DNA of 64,000 nt from Thermomonas sp. (lineage in GTDB: Bacteria > Pseudomonadota > Gammaproteobacteria > Xanthomonadales > Xanthomonadaceae): positions 310,001-374,000 of the forward strand of contig JADKKV010000006.1 of assembly GCA_016720345.1 (NCBI GenBank). Direction: 5' to 3'. The notes beneath the pieces are model-generated. The model did not search any database. It was not told the DNA's origin and saw nothing but the letters and a program-made list of their open reading frames with translations. Both the position numbers and the translations under genes were made by a program. Each line of letters opens with the position of its first letter. Position 1 is the first letter of the stretch. Positions 17,487 to 25,459 of the stretch are shown one piece after another.

Positions 17487-17894
17487 AGCAGACCAATGCC
17501 CGGCACCTGTTGGTAGCGCACGCCGGGCTCTCGGCTCTTAGGCTAGGGGAAACTCAAGACATAAGGCGTTAGGCCGCTATGTCGCAATCCAATTACTCAC
17601 TCTTCAAGCGCGATCCAGGCTTCTCGGACGCAGAACCGAACGAAATTCACGCTCTGTGCGAGAGGCTTGGAGTTTTTCAACGGAATAGGCCGGCAGCAGA
17701 CCGCGCGGTGAGACGCCGGCTTCCGTCCGGACTAGGCGTGCACAGCGTGCTGGAGTCGAAAGCCACATGGCCGAGACCTCTGTGACACATCCGACTGTCA
17801 CAGAATCTGTCACAGGCTGAAATGGGCCGGTTGAGCGCGCGCAACGGGGCGGGCAACGGGCAGTCAATATTCGCAGTGAAATGGCAAAAAAGGT
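17487..17894. other. Gene-free stretch between the Ter operon and the ISL3 transposase
   Basis: I see no convincing gene in these 408 bases; short open frames here have no family features. The left half should hold the Ter operon terminator, and one end of the ISL3 element probably lies here, but I could not identify its terminal repeat. A palindromic cluster is listed separately. Confidence 0.5.
17780..17815. repeat. TGTCACAG palindrome plus a third half-site
   Basis: CTGTGACA at 17780-17787 and TGTCACAG at 17796-17803 form a perfect 8-bp inverted repeat with an 8-base spacer. A second TGTCACAG follows at 17808-17815, giving a 12-base direct-repeat period. This could be a protein-binding site or a subterminal transposase site of the neighbouring ISL3 element, whose transposase gene reads towards it. 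Confidence 0.5.
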
Positions 17895-19118
17895 TCATCT
17901 CCCAACTCCGGGGAATGCCGCCCGGATCTTGAGGAAGAAGTAGGCGTCGTCGCGGAAGCCGTAGGCGATGCGCTTGATGACCTTGATGCGGTTGTTGATG
18001 CCTTCGACGAGGCCGGTGTGCATCGGCCAGCGCACCCGGCTGAGGATGCCGCGCCAGTAGGGGCGCAGGCACTTGGCAAAGTGCATCAGGGCCGGGATGC
18101 CACTTTCCCGGGCGTGACGCAGCCACTGCGTCCAGGCGCGCCTCCAGGCCCAGGCGGTCGGTACCGTCCATAGTGCCTTGAGCTGCTCCTTCATTACGTA
18201 GACCGCCATCAGCGACTGGTTGGCGGCCAGTACCTCGTCCAGTCGCACCTGCTCGGCTTCCTTGAGCTGCTCCGGGTTGCGCAGCAGGATCCAGTGCGCG
18301 CGCTTGACGACCTTGCGGGCCGGCTTGTCATGACGCAATCGGTTGGCAGCATCCACGCGCACGCGGCCGATCACTTCCCTGCCGTACTTGGCGATGACAT
18401 GGAACAGGTCGTAGACCACCCGGGCGTTCGGGCAGTGCTGGCGCACCTCCAGGTCGTAGGCCGTGTTCATGTCCATGGCCACGGCCTCGATGCGTGCGCA
18501 GCGCGCAGGCCCGAGCAGATCGAAGAACGGCCGTACCTCGGCGCGGGAGCGGCCACGTCCCACCCACAGCACCCGCTTGCGCTCTGCGTCGACCACCACG
18601 GTGGCGTAGCGGTGGCCCTTCTGGATCGCGAACTCGTCCATCGCGAGCCGGCGTACGCCGTCCAGATCCACCGGACCCAGGCGACGCTCCAAAGCCCGGA
18701 AGTCGATGGCCTTGGCGGTCTTCCAGTCGATGCCATGCCAGCGGGCGGCATGCAGCACCGAGGTCACCGCGCACAGGCGGGCGACGCTGTCGGCCAAGCG
18801 CCGGGTCACCCGGCAATGGGGATCCAGCCACTCAAGGCGCTCCAGCCGCGGCCCGCAACGCGGACAAGCCAGTCGCAGGCGCTCGACGTGCAGCTCGACC
18901 GGGGCCCCGAACACCGGCAAGTCGCGTATCCGCCGCAGCGTGCGGTCGTGGATGGCCGCAACGACCTCGCCGCAGCCGCTGCAGCGACGAACTTCACCAG
19001 GCGCTGGCCTCAGCTTCACTGCCAGCCAACGACGCTCGCCGCGCTGCTCGTGCCACCACGCCTCAACCCGATACCCCACCCAGCCTCCCAGCTGGGCAAT
19101 ACAATCCCCGTCGGCCAC
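17895..19118 (-). CDS. ISL3-family transposase, apparently intact
   Basis: The 407-residue protein starts at a GTG. It has the ISL3 zinc finger (RRCSGCGEV and LACPRCGPRLERLEWL), the first catalytic segment LAMDEFAIQKGHRYATVVVD, the second AVAMDMNTAYDLEV, a VVYDLFHVIAKYGREV stretch, and the C-terminal EGINNRIKVIKRIAYGF with the catalytic glutamate. No frameshift or stop is visible, so it may be active. It separates the Ter island from the tRNA-Met genes. The start codon sits at the base of a strong hairpin (19116-19172). Confidence 0.92.
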   Translation of the reverse strand: MADGDCIAQLGGWVGYRVEAWWHEQRGERRWLAVKLRPAPGEVRRCSGCGEVVAAIHDRTLRRIRDLPVFGAPVELHVERLRLACPRCGPRLERLEWLDPHCRVTRRLADSVARLCAVTSVLHAARWHGIDWKTAKAIDFRALERRLGPVDLDGVRRLAMDEFAIQKGHRYATVVVDAERKRVLWVGRGRSRAEVRPFFDLLGPARCARIEAVAMDMNTAYDLEVRQHCPNARVVYDLFHVIAKYGREVIGRVRVDAANRLRHDKPARKVVKRAHWILLRNPEQLKEAEQVRLDEVLAANQSLMAVYVMKEQLKALWTVPTAWAWRRAWTQWLRHARESGIPALMHFAKCLRPYWRGILSRVRWPMHTGLVEGINNRIKVIKRIAYGFRDDAYFFLKIRAAFPGVGR

Positions 19119-19172
19119 GGCCGACCCCCGGTTTGTTGACTCGACAACTGCAAACTAACCGGGTCGGCCGTG
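19116..19172. repeat. Imperfect hairpin at the 5' end of the ISL3 transposase gene
   Basis: The arms CACGGCCGACCCCCGGTT and the complement of AACCGGGTCGGCCGTG pair with a two-base bulge and enclose about 20 bases. The GTG start of the transposase lies at its foot, so it could limit readthrough expression from outside promoters, a known control in insertion sequences. It may also be part of the element end. Confidence 0.5.
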
Positions 19173-19200
19173 CGCCTCTCCCTCAGATGGGAGAAGAACC

Positions 19201-19224
19201 AAAAAACCCGCGATTGGCGCAGGC
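19201..19224 (-). terminator. Rho-independent terminator of tRNA-Met
   Basis: On the minus strand a CCTGCG/CGCGGG stem (one G-U pair) with the loop CCAAT is followed by six T, about 40 bases after the tRNA 3' end. Confidence 0.6.
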
Positions 19225-19263
19225 TTCTTTCGGCTGCAACGCATTGATTTAAAAAAGAAAATC

Positions 19264-19340
19264 TGGTGGCTATAGGTGGACTCGAACCACCGACCCCGTC
19301 ATTATGAGTGACTTGCTCTAACCGGCTGAGCTACATAGCC
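19264..19340 (-). tRNA. tRNA-Met(CAT), elongator type
   Basis: The 77-base cloverleaf starts GGCTATG and ends CATAGCC-compatible ACCA with an encoded CCA. It has the D-arm GCTCAGCCGGTTAGAGC, anticodon loop CTCATAA (anticodon CAT) and T-arm GGTGGTTCGAGTCCACC. All stems pair. The sequence closely resembles enterobacterial elongator tRNA-Met. Its 3' end faces the ISL3/Ter region, the side on which integrating elements usually insert. Confidence 0.95.
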
Positions 19341-19352
19341 AGATTTCAAATT

Positions 19353-19411
19353 GTAGGACTACGACCCCAGCATTATGAGTGCTGTGCTCTAACCGGCTGA
19401 GCTACATAGCC
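19353..19411 (-). pseudogene. Degenerate tRNA-Met copy
   Basis: This copy keeps the 5' acceptor strand GGCTATG, the same D-arm and an anticodon arm with CTCATAA closed by CAGCA/TGCTG. The T-arm is collapsed to GTAGTCCTAC, lacking the TTCGA loop, and no CATAGCC strand follows to close the acceptor stem. It lies upstream of the intact tRNA-Met in the same orientation. The anticodon stem differs from the intact copy, so it is a decayed second gene and not a simple duplicate. Confidence 0.8.
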
Positions 19412-19532
19412 CCGCGAAGAACCGCGAATTATTCACGGATCGCGCAGTTCCGTCAATCCGCGCATCGCACGCTTGCCGTTCGCGCAAGCGACGTGGCAGA
19501 GTCGGTCGCAGTGAATTTGCCGGAGTCCGATC

Positions 19533-20084
19533 GTGATCGATCCGGACGGCTTCCGCCCCAACGTGGGCATCGTGCTGATGCACGAGGATGGTCGGGTGTT
19601 CTGGGCACGCCGCGTGCACCGGGACGGTTGGCAATTCCCGCAGGGCGGGATGAACACCGACGAGACCCCGTTGGAAGCGATGTATCGCGAGCTGCGCGAG
19701 GAAACCGGCCTGCTGCCGGATCACGTCGACGTGCTTGGCGCCACCCCGGGCTGGCTGCGTTACCGGCTGCCGCCGCGGGCGGTGCGCCGCCATGACCGGC
19801 TGGTCTGCATCGGCCAGAAGCAGGTCTGGTTCCTGCTTCGGTTCAAGGGTGCCGACGCCGACCTGCGCCTGGACCTGACCGACAAACCGGAATTCGACGG
19901 CTGGCGCTGGGTCGATTTCTGGTACCCGATGCAGCACGTGGTGACCTTCAAGCGCACCGTGTACGCGCGCGCGCTGGACCACCCGGCGCCGTTCGCACGG
20001 GCGGTCGCGGGGGTGGTGGCGGTGCCACCGCCAGCTGAAGGGCTGTTGCCGCCGATGCACGCCAGCCTGCGCCGCCGCGGCTGA
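19533..20084 (+). CDS. rppH: RNA pyrophosphohydrolase RppH
   Basis: The 183-residue Nudix hydrolase starts [20 protein letters not shown] at a GTG. The Nudix box is complete ([20 protein letters not shown] followed by TG), and [20 protein letters not shown] is typical of RppH. The enzyme removes pyrophosphate from 5'-triphosphate RNA ends and so starts 5'-end-dependent mRNA decay. It is slightly longer than the E. coli protein because of an Ala/Val/Pro-rich tail. It stands alone downstream of the tRNA genes. Confidence 0.95.
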   Translation: MIDPDGFRPNVGIVLMHEDGRVFWARRVHRDGWQFPQGGMNTDETPLEAMYRELREETGLLPDHVDVLGATPGWLRYRLPPRAVRRHDRLVCIGQKQVWFLLRFKGADADLRLDLTDKPEFDGWRWVDFWYPMQHVVTFKRTVYARALDHPAPFARAVAGVVAVPPPAEGLLPPMHASLRRRG

Positions 20085-20231
20085 GCCCGGCGCCGGCCTA
20101 AGCGGTTGATTTGATTGAAGCTGAATGGCGGGAGACCGTTCGTCGGTTCGATGTTGCATCGCAACATAGCGGCGCATATGCTGCACCGCACAAACCCGGC
20201 AACCCCTGCCGGAACAAGCAGGAGACCCGCC

Positions 20232-20624
20232 ATGTACCAGTTCAACGAGCAGTTCACCAAGTCCACCGCCCAGTTCGCCGACGTCGCCGCCAACGTCAAC
20301 CGCCTCGCCCTGGAGAATGTCCAGAACGCGTTCGGCCTGCAGCTGGCCGCGATCGAAGAGAACGCCACCGCCGCGTTCGCCTTCATCGGCGAGCTGACCA
20401 ACGTGCGCGATTTCGACGGCCTGAAGGCCGTGCTGCCGAAGGGTGCCCAGATCGCCCGCACCAGCACCGAGCGCAGCCTCGGCACCGCGCAGGAAGTGTT
20501 CGCCAACACCATCAAGACCAACGAAGCCATCGGCGCGCTGGCCAGGGGCCAGTCCGAGAAGGCCACCGCCCAGGCCCAGGCCGAAGTGGAAAAGGTGACC
20601 AAGGCCGCGTCCAAGGCCAAGTGA
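20232..20624 (+). CDS. Phasin family protein
   Basis: The 130-residue helical protein starts MYQFNEQFTKSTAQFADVAA at an ATG behind CAGGAGA; the frame extends 39 codons upstream without support. It is all amphipathic helix with Ala, Lys, Gln and Glu bias, matching the phasin family of polyhydroxyalkanoate-granule surface proteins. No PHA synthase gene is in the window, so a broader stress or surfactant-like role is possible. A strong terminator follows. Confidence 0.85.
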   Translation: MYQFNEQFTKSTAQFADVAANVNRLALENVQNAFGLQLAAIEENATAAFAFIGELTNVRDFDGLKAVLPKGAQIARTSTERSLGTAQEVFANTIKTNEAIGALARGQSEKATAQAQAEVEKVTKAASKAK

Positions 20625-20668
20625 CCCCCGCGGGCGGAACGCTCCCCTCCATCCGCCCCGCGAACCCG

Positions 20669-20697
20669 GCCCCGCAGCGCAAGCTGCGGGGCTTTTT
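20669..20697 (+). terminator. Rho-independent terminator after the phasin gene
   Basis: GCCCCGCAGC and GCTGCGGGGC form a 10-bp stem with a GCAA loop followed by TTTTT. Confidence 0.9.
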
Positions 20698-20766
20698 CGT
20701 TGCTGGCTGCAGGACATACCCTGCCGTCGGTCACGATTGCGTCCCACTCGCTTTCGGGCGCAGAAT

Positions 20767-20786
20767 ATTGGACCAGTCGGTTCAAT
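20767..20786. promoter_or_regulatory. Palindromic candidate operator upstream of the RND pump operon
   Basis: ATTGGACCAGTCGGTTCAAT has 8-bp arms with one mismatch around a 4-base centre, 26 bases before the start codon of the adaptor gene. The form resembles TetR/AcrR-type operators, but no regulator gene is adjacent. Confidence 0.5.
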
Positions 20787-20812
20787 AACATCCCGCAGTA
20801 GCAGAGGCCACC

Positions 20813-22003
20813 ATGTCGAAACCGTCCCCGAAGCGCCCGCCGAATCCCACCTTGCGCTGGGTGCTGATGCTGGCCGGGGTCATCGTCGTGTTCGGCGGGG
20901 TGTTCGCGGTCAAGGCGTTTTTCGCCAAACAGACCGACAACTTCTTCGACAACATGCCGCAGCCGGCGGTGGCGGTCAGTTCCGCGGTCGCGAAGGTGCA
21001 GCGCTGGAGCGATGACGGCGAAGCGGTCGGCACCTTCGTCGCGGTCAACGGCACCGACGTCACCACCGAAGCGGGTGGCGTGGTGCGTTCGATCGCGTTC
21101 GAAGCCGGGCAACCGGTTGCCGCCGGCACCGTGCTGCTGCGCCTCAACACCGCCAACGAACAGGCCACGCTGGATGCGCTGGAAGCATCCGCCAGGCTTG
21201 CCCGCGTGCAGGCCAACCGCTGGCAGCAACTGGGCAAGGAAAAGCTGGTCTCGCTGGACGACGTGCAAAGCCGGGTCACCGCCGCCGCCACCGCGCAGGC
21301 GCAGGTCGATGCCCAGCGCGCGCTGATCGCGCAGAAGACCATCCGCGCGCCGTTCAGCGGCGTGCTTGGCCTGCGCAAGGTCAACCTCGGCCAGTACATC
21401 GCGCCCGGCGCGGCCATCGTCAGCCTGCAACAGCTGGATCCGATCCACCTCGACTTCAGCCTGCCGGAACAGCGGATGGGCAAGCTGGTCGAAGGCAGCG
21501 CGGTCCGCGCCGGCATCGACGCCTTGCCCGGCCAGGTGTTCGAAGGCCAGGTCACCGCGATCGAGCCCCAGGTCGACCCCGCAACCCGCAATTTCAAGGC
21601 CCAGGCCACCTTCCGGAACCCGGATGGCGCGCTGCGCCCGGGCAGCTTCGCCAGCATCACCTTCGCCCAGGGTGGCGAACGCGACGTGCTGGTGATCCCG
21701 CAGACCGCGGTCAGCTTCAACCCCTACGGCAATGCGGTGTTCGTGATCGGCAAGCAGAAGCGCAAACCCGGTGAAACCGACATGCAGGGCCAGCCGCTGA
21801 GCGGCGACAAGCTGGTGGTGACCCAGCGCTTCGTCAAGACCGGCGCGACCCGCGGCGACCTGGTGGTGGTCAGCGAGGGTCTCAAGGCCGGCGAGCAGGT
21901 GGTGACCAGCGGCCTGCTGAAGCTGCGCAACGACGCCGAGGTGACGATCAACGACAGCATCCAGCCGGCCGCCGACGCGCGGCCCACGCCGGAAAACCGC
22001 TGA
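20813..22003 (+). CDS. RND efflux periplasmic adaptor subunit
   Basis: The 396-residue membrane-fusion protein has an N-terminal membrane anchor (about 13-33, LRWVLMLAGVIVVFGGVFAV), a lipoyl/barrel-sandwich domain split around a helical hairpin (GTDVTTEAGGVVRSIAFEAG; KTIRAPFSGVLGLRKVNLG), and beta-barrel and membrane-proximal domains to the C-terminus. It links the inner-membrane pump to an outer-membrane channel. The pump gene starts one base after its stop. No outer-membrane factor gene is present, so a TolC-like protein would come from elsewhere. Confidence 0.92.
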   Translation: MSKPSPKRPPNPTLRWVLMLAGVIVVFGGVFAVKAFFAKQTDNFFDNMPQPAVAVSSAVAKVQRWSDDGEAVGTFVAVNGTDVTTEAGGVVRSIAFEAGQPVAAGTVLLRLNTANEQATLDALEASARLARVQANRWQQLGKEKLVSLDDVQSRVTAAATAQAQVDAQRALIAQKTIRAPFSGVLGLRKVNLGQYIAPGAAIVSLQQLDPIHLDFSLPEQRMGKLVEGSAVRAGIDALPGQVFEGQVTAIEPQVDPATRNFKAQATFRNPDGALRPGSFASITFAQGGERDVLVIPQTAVSFNPYGNAVFVIGKQKRKPGETDMQGQPLSGDKLVVTQRFVKTGATRGDLVVVSEGLKAGEQVVTSGLLKLRNDAEVTINDSIQPAADARPTPENR

Positions 22004-22004
22004 G

Positions 22005-25000
22005 ATGAAATTCACCGATCTCTTCATCCGGAAACCGGTGCTGGCGCTGGTCGTCAGCCTGTTCATCCTGCTGTTCGGGCTGCGCGCCTTCAGCGAACTG
22101 AACGTGCGCCAGTACCCGGAAATGCGCAACGCGGTGGTCAACGTCAGCACCACCTACTTCGGCGCCGACGCCGACCTGATCCAGGGCTTCATCACCACCC
22201 CGCTGGAGCGCGAGATCGCCAGCGCCGAGGGCATCGACTACCTGACCTCGACCAGCGCCGCCGGCATCAGCACGATCCAGGCCTACATCCAGCTGGACCG
22301 CGACCCGAACGAGGCGCTCACCCAGATCTCGGCCAAGGTCAACAAGATGCGCGGGCAGCTGCCGGCCGAGTCGGAAGCGCCGGTGATCGACCTGCAGCAG
22401 GGCCAGCAGATCGCGGCCATGTACGTGTCGCTGGCCAGCGAGACGCTCGACAACAACCAGATCACCGACTACATCACCCGCGTGATCCAGCCCAAGCTGG
22501 TCACCGTCGACGGCGTGCAGCGCGCCGACATCCTCGGCGCCGGCACCTTCGCCATGCGCATCTGGCTGAAGCCGGACCGGATGACCGCGTACAAGGTCAC
22601 CGCCAGCGACGTCTCCAACGCGCTGTCCTCGAACAACGTGCTGGCGGCGGTGGGTTCGACCAAGGGCCAGATGGTCGCGATCGACATGACCGCGCGCACC
22701 GACCTGCGCAACGCCGAGGAATTCCGCAAGCTGGTGGTGCGCGAGGAAGGCGGCGCCATCGTCCGCCTGGGCGACGTGGCCGACGTGGTGCTGGGCTCGG
22801 AGAGCTACGGCACATCGGTGCGCATCAACGGCGAAGCGGCCACCTTCATGGGCATCTTCGTCGCCCCCGACGCCAACTCGCTGGACGTGATCCGCGAGGT
22901 GCGCAAGGTGTGGGATGCCGAAATCGTCCCGCAGCTGCCGCAGGGCATCAAGGCGACCATCCCCTACGACAGCACCGAGGCGATCCAGGACGCGATCAAC
23001 GAGGTCATCAGCACCATCGTGGAAGCGCTGGTCATCGTGATCGTGGTGATCTTCCTGTTCCTCGGGTCGCTGCGCAGCGTGCTGATCCCGGCGGTGACCA
23101 TCCCGCTGTCGCTGGTCGGCGCGCTGTTCCTGATGCTGCTGATGGGATTCACCATCAACCTGCTGACCCTGCTGGCGATGGTGCTGGCGATCGGGATCGT
23201 GGTCGACGACGCGATCATCGTGCTGGAGAACATCCACCGGCATATCGAGGAAGGCATGACGCCGTTCGACGCCTCGATCCGCGGCGCGCGCGAACTGGCG
23301 TGGCCGGTGGTGGCGATGACCACCACCCTGGTCGCGGTGTACCTGCCGATCGGCTTCCAGGGCGGGCTGACCGGGGTGCTGTTCACCGAATTCGCGTTCA
23401 CCCTGGCCGGCGCGGTGCTGCTGTCGGGGGTGATCGCGCTGACGCTGACGCCGATGATGAGCTCGCGCATCCTCACCTCGCACGACCCCGAGCACCCCAA
23501 GAGCCGCCTCGAGAACTGGCTGGACGAGCATTTCGAACGCCTGCGCCTGGCCTACCAGCGGCGCCTGCACGGGGCGATGGAAACCCGTTCGGTGGTCGCC
23601 GCGTTCGGCCTGATCGTGCTGGTCAGCTGCGCGTTCCTGTACACCGGGGCGCCGAAGGAACAGGCGCCGCTGGAAGACGAGGGCTTCATCTTCTCGATCG
23701 CCAGCGCCGACCCCACCGCCACCCTCGACTACGTGGAGCGCTACACCGGGGAAATCACCCGGATCGCCAAGGGCGTGCCCGAGGTGCAGGACTACTTCCT
23801 GTTCAACGGCGGCTTCGGCGGCAGCGGCGGTGGCGCCAGCCCGATGGCGATGGCCGGCTTCGTGCTCAAGCCGTGGAGCGAGCGCACGCGCTCGACCAAC
23901 CAGGTGCTGCAGCAGGAGCTGCAGCCGAAGATGGCGCAGGTGACCGGCCTGAACGTGTTCGCGCTGGTGCCGCCCTCGCTGCCCAGCGCCGGCGGCGACG
24001 GCGGTGGCGGCGAATTCGTCATCGGCGGGGTTGGCGGGCTCGGCCAGCTGGCGGAACTGGCCGACCAGGTCCTGCTGAAGGCGATGGCAAGCAAGCGCTT
24101 CATCTTCCTCGACAAGGACCTGAAGATCGACAAGCCGCAGATCGAGGTCAACGTGGACCGCGACAAGGCGGCGACGCTCGGCATCGACATGCGCACGCTG
24201 GCCGCGGACATGGCGGCGATGCTGTCCGGCGGCTATTCCAACCGCTTCGCGATGCAGAACCGCTCCTACCTGGTGATCCCGCAGGTGCAGCGCAGCGACC
24301 GCCTGAACGCCTCGGCGCTGGAGAATTACTACACCCGCACCCGCGACGGCCAGCTGATCCCGCTGTCCACCATCGTGACCCTGAAGGACAGCACCCAGCC
24401 GCAGTCGCTGAAGCGCTTCCAGCAGCTCAACGCGGTGTCGATCACCTTCGCCGCGCGCCCCGGCGTGAGCAAGGGCGAGGCACTGGCGATCCTGGAACAG
24501 GCGGCGAAGGACGTCCTGCCGCAGGGCTACAGCGTGGACTACGCCGGCGAGTCGCGGCAGTTCAAGCAGGAAGGCCAGGCCATGCTGATGACCCTGGCGC
24601 TGGCGCTGGTGGTGATCTTCCTGGTGCTGTCGGCGCAATTCGAGAGCTTCCGCGACGCGCTGATCATGCTGCTGACGGTGCCGATGGCGATCTGCGGCGC
24701 GCTGCTGGCGCTGAACGTGCTGGCGCTGGTGGCCAACGTGCTGCAGTTCGCCGGGATCGAAGCCTTCCCCGGCATGAGCATCAACATCTACACCCAGGTC
24801 GGCCTGGTGACGCTGGTCGGCGTGATCTCCAAGCACGGCATCCTGATCGTGGAATTCGCCAACAAGCTGCAGGAGCAGGGCCGCTCCAGGCGCGAGGCGA
24901 TCGAGGAAGCCACCGGCATCCGCCTGCGCCCGGTGCTGATGACCACCGCCGCGCTGGTGTTCGCGATGATCCCGCTGCTGGTCGCGAGCGGCCCGGGTGC

Positions 25001-25187
25001 CGCGTCGCGCTTCTCGATGGGCGTGGTGATCGCCTCCGGCATGACCATCGGTACCCTGTTCACCCTGTTCGTGCTGCCGGCGTTCTACCTGTACCTGGCA
25101 CGCGACCATGAGCACGATGCCGACCACGAAAAGGTGATCGAAGGCGATGCGTCATCGCTGCCACCCCCGGAGCCGCAGCACGGTTGA
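22005..25187 (+). CDS. RND-family multidrug efflux permease (HAE1 type)
   Basis: The 1060-residue protein has the RND layout: 12 transmembrane helices with two large periplasmic loops. The proton-relay aspartate pair is present in GIVVDDAIIVLENIHRHIEE (helix 4, near residue 405), and the helix 10 region has LVTLVGVISKHGILIVEFAN. Length and motifs fit the hydrophobe/amphiphile efflux family. A glycine-rich insert (GGFGGSGGGASPMAM) in the second loop is unusual and may affect substrate choice. Substrates cannot be read from the sequence. Confidence 0.93.
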   Translation: MKFTDLFIRKPVLALVVSLFILLFGLRAFSELNVRQYPEMRNAVVNVSTTYFGADADLIQGFITTPLEREIASAEGIDYLTSTSAAGISTIQAYIQLDRDPNEALTQISAKVNKMRGQLPAESEAPVIDLQQGQQIAAMYVSLASETLDNNQITDYITRVIQPKLVTVDGVQRADILGAGTFAMRIWLKPDRMTAYKVTASDVSNALSSNNVLAAVGSTKGQMVAIDMTARTDLRNAEEFRKLVVREEGGAIVRLGDVADVVLGSESYGTSVRINGEAATFMGIFVAPDANSLDVIREVRKVWDAEIVPQLPQGIKATIPYDSTEAIQDAINEVISTIVEALVIVIVVIFLFLGSLRSVLIPAVTIPLSLVGALFLMLLMGFTINLLTLLAMVLAIGIVVDDAIIVLENIHRHIEEGMTPFDASIRGARELAWPVVAMTTTLVAVYLPIGFQGGLTGVLFTEFAFTLAGAVLLSGVIALTLTPMMSSRILTSHDPEHPKSRLENWLDEHFERLRLAYQRRLHGAMETRSVVAAFGLIVLVSCAFLYTGAPKEQAPLEDEGFIFSIASADPTATLDYVERYTGEITRIAKGVPEVQDYFLFNGGFGGSGGGASPMAMAGFVLKPWSERTRSTNQVLQQELQPKMAQVTGLNVFALVPPSLPSAGGDGGGGEFVIGGVGGLGQLAELADQVLLKAMASKRFIFLDKDLKIDKPQIEVNVDRDKAATLGIDMRTLAADMAAMLSGGYSNRFAMQNRSYLVIPQVQRSDRLNASALENYYTRTRDGQLIPLSTIVTLKDSTQPQSLKRFQQLNAVSITFAARPGVSKGEALAILEQAAKDVLPQGYSVDYAGESRQFKQEGQAMLMTLALALVVIFLVLSAQFESFRDALIMLLTVPMAICGALLALNVLALVANVLQFAGIEAFPGMSINIYTQVGLVTLVGVISKHGILIVEFANKLQEQGRSRREAIEEATGIRLRPVLMTTAALVFAMIPLLVASGPGAASRFSMGVVIASGMTIGTLFTLFVLPAFYLYLARDHEHDADHEKVIEGDASSLPPPEPQHG

Positions 25188-25210
25188 TCGTGGTGGAAGG
25201 TTGAAACGAG

Positions 25211-25236
25211 AACGCCCGGGAAGCCGGGCGTTTTTC
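25211..25236 (+). terminator. Rho-independent terminator of the RND operon
   Basis: AACGCCCGGG/AAGCCGGGCG forms a CGCCCGG/CCGGGCG stem followed by TTTTTCTTTT. Confidence 0.88.
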
Positions 25237-25261
25237 TTTTTCAGCCGCGACGAATGCGTGG

Positions 25262-25453
25262 GCAGTCTTGCCTTGGCGGGGTAGCGTTCGAGCGCGCCAT
25301 GGGTGAGCACGTTTCGCTGCGCCGCATGCGGCGCAAACGTGCGAACGCACGGCACGAAGTGCCGGGCCGGGCCGCGAAGCGGGCGCGCGGCCGCGCATCG
25401 GAGCCGGATGCGGAGCCTAAGCGGCGAACGCTACCCCGCCAAGGCAAGACTGC
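25262..25453. repeat. 192-bp structured intergenic repeat, copy 1
   Basis: The ends are a perfect 29-bp inverted repeat: left arm 25262-25290, which begins GCAGTCTTGCCTTGGC, and right arm 25425-25453. Inside are smaller palindromes such as GCGCCGCATGCGGCGC, a GGCACGAAGTGCC hairpin and a CATC/GATG hairpin. The core is collinear with the inverted copy at 55561-55752, sharing GCCATGGGTGAGC and CGCGAAGCGGGC, while the terminal arms differ in sequence. It lies between convergent genes (RND permease and bioD). Confidence 0.85.
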
Positions 25454-25459
25454 TGCGAG

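Noticed and set aside
17579..17785. A 68-codon frame between the Ter kinase gene and the ISL3 transposase
   Set aside because: No plausible ribosome-binding site or domain; it crosses the probable insertion-sequence end.
17895..19118. Assigning exact ends to the ISL3 element
   Set aside because: I could not find a matching terminal inverted repeat or target duplication on the two sides, so only the transposase gene is annotated.
21948..25127. A 1059-codon open frame antisense to the RND permease
   Set aside because: Its translation is His/Arg/Gln-rich low-complexity sequence with no domains, the usual antisense shadow of a GC-rich gene; the plus-strand RND frame has clear family motifs.
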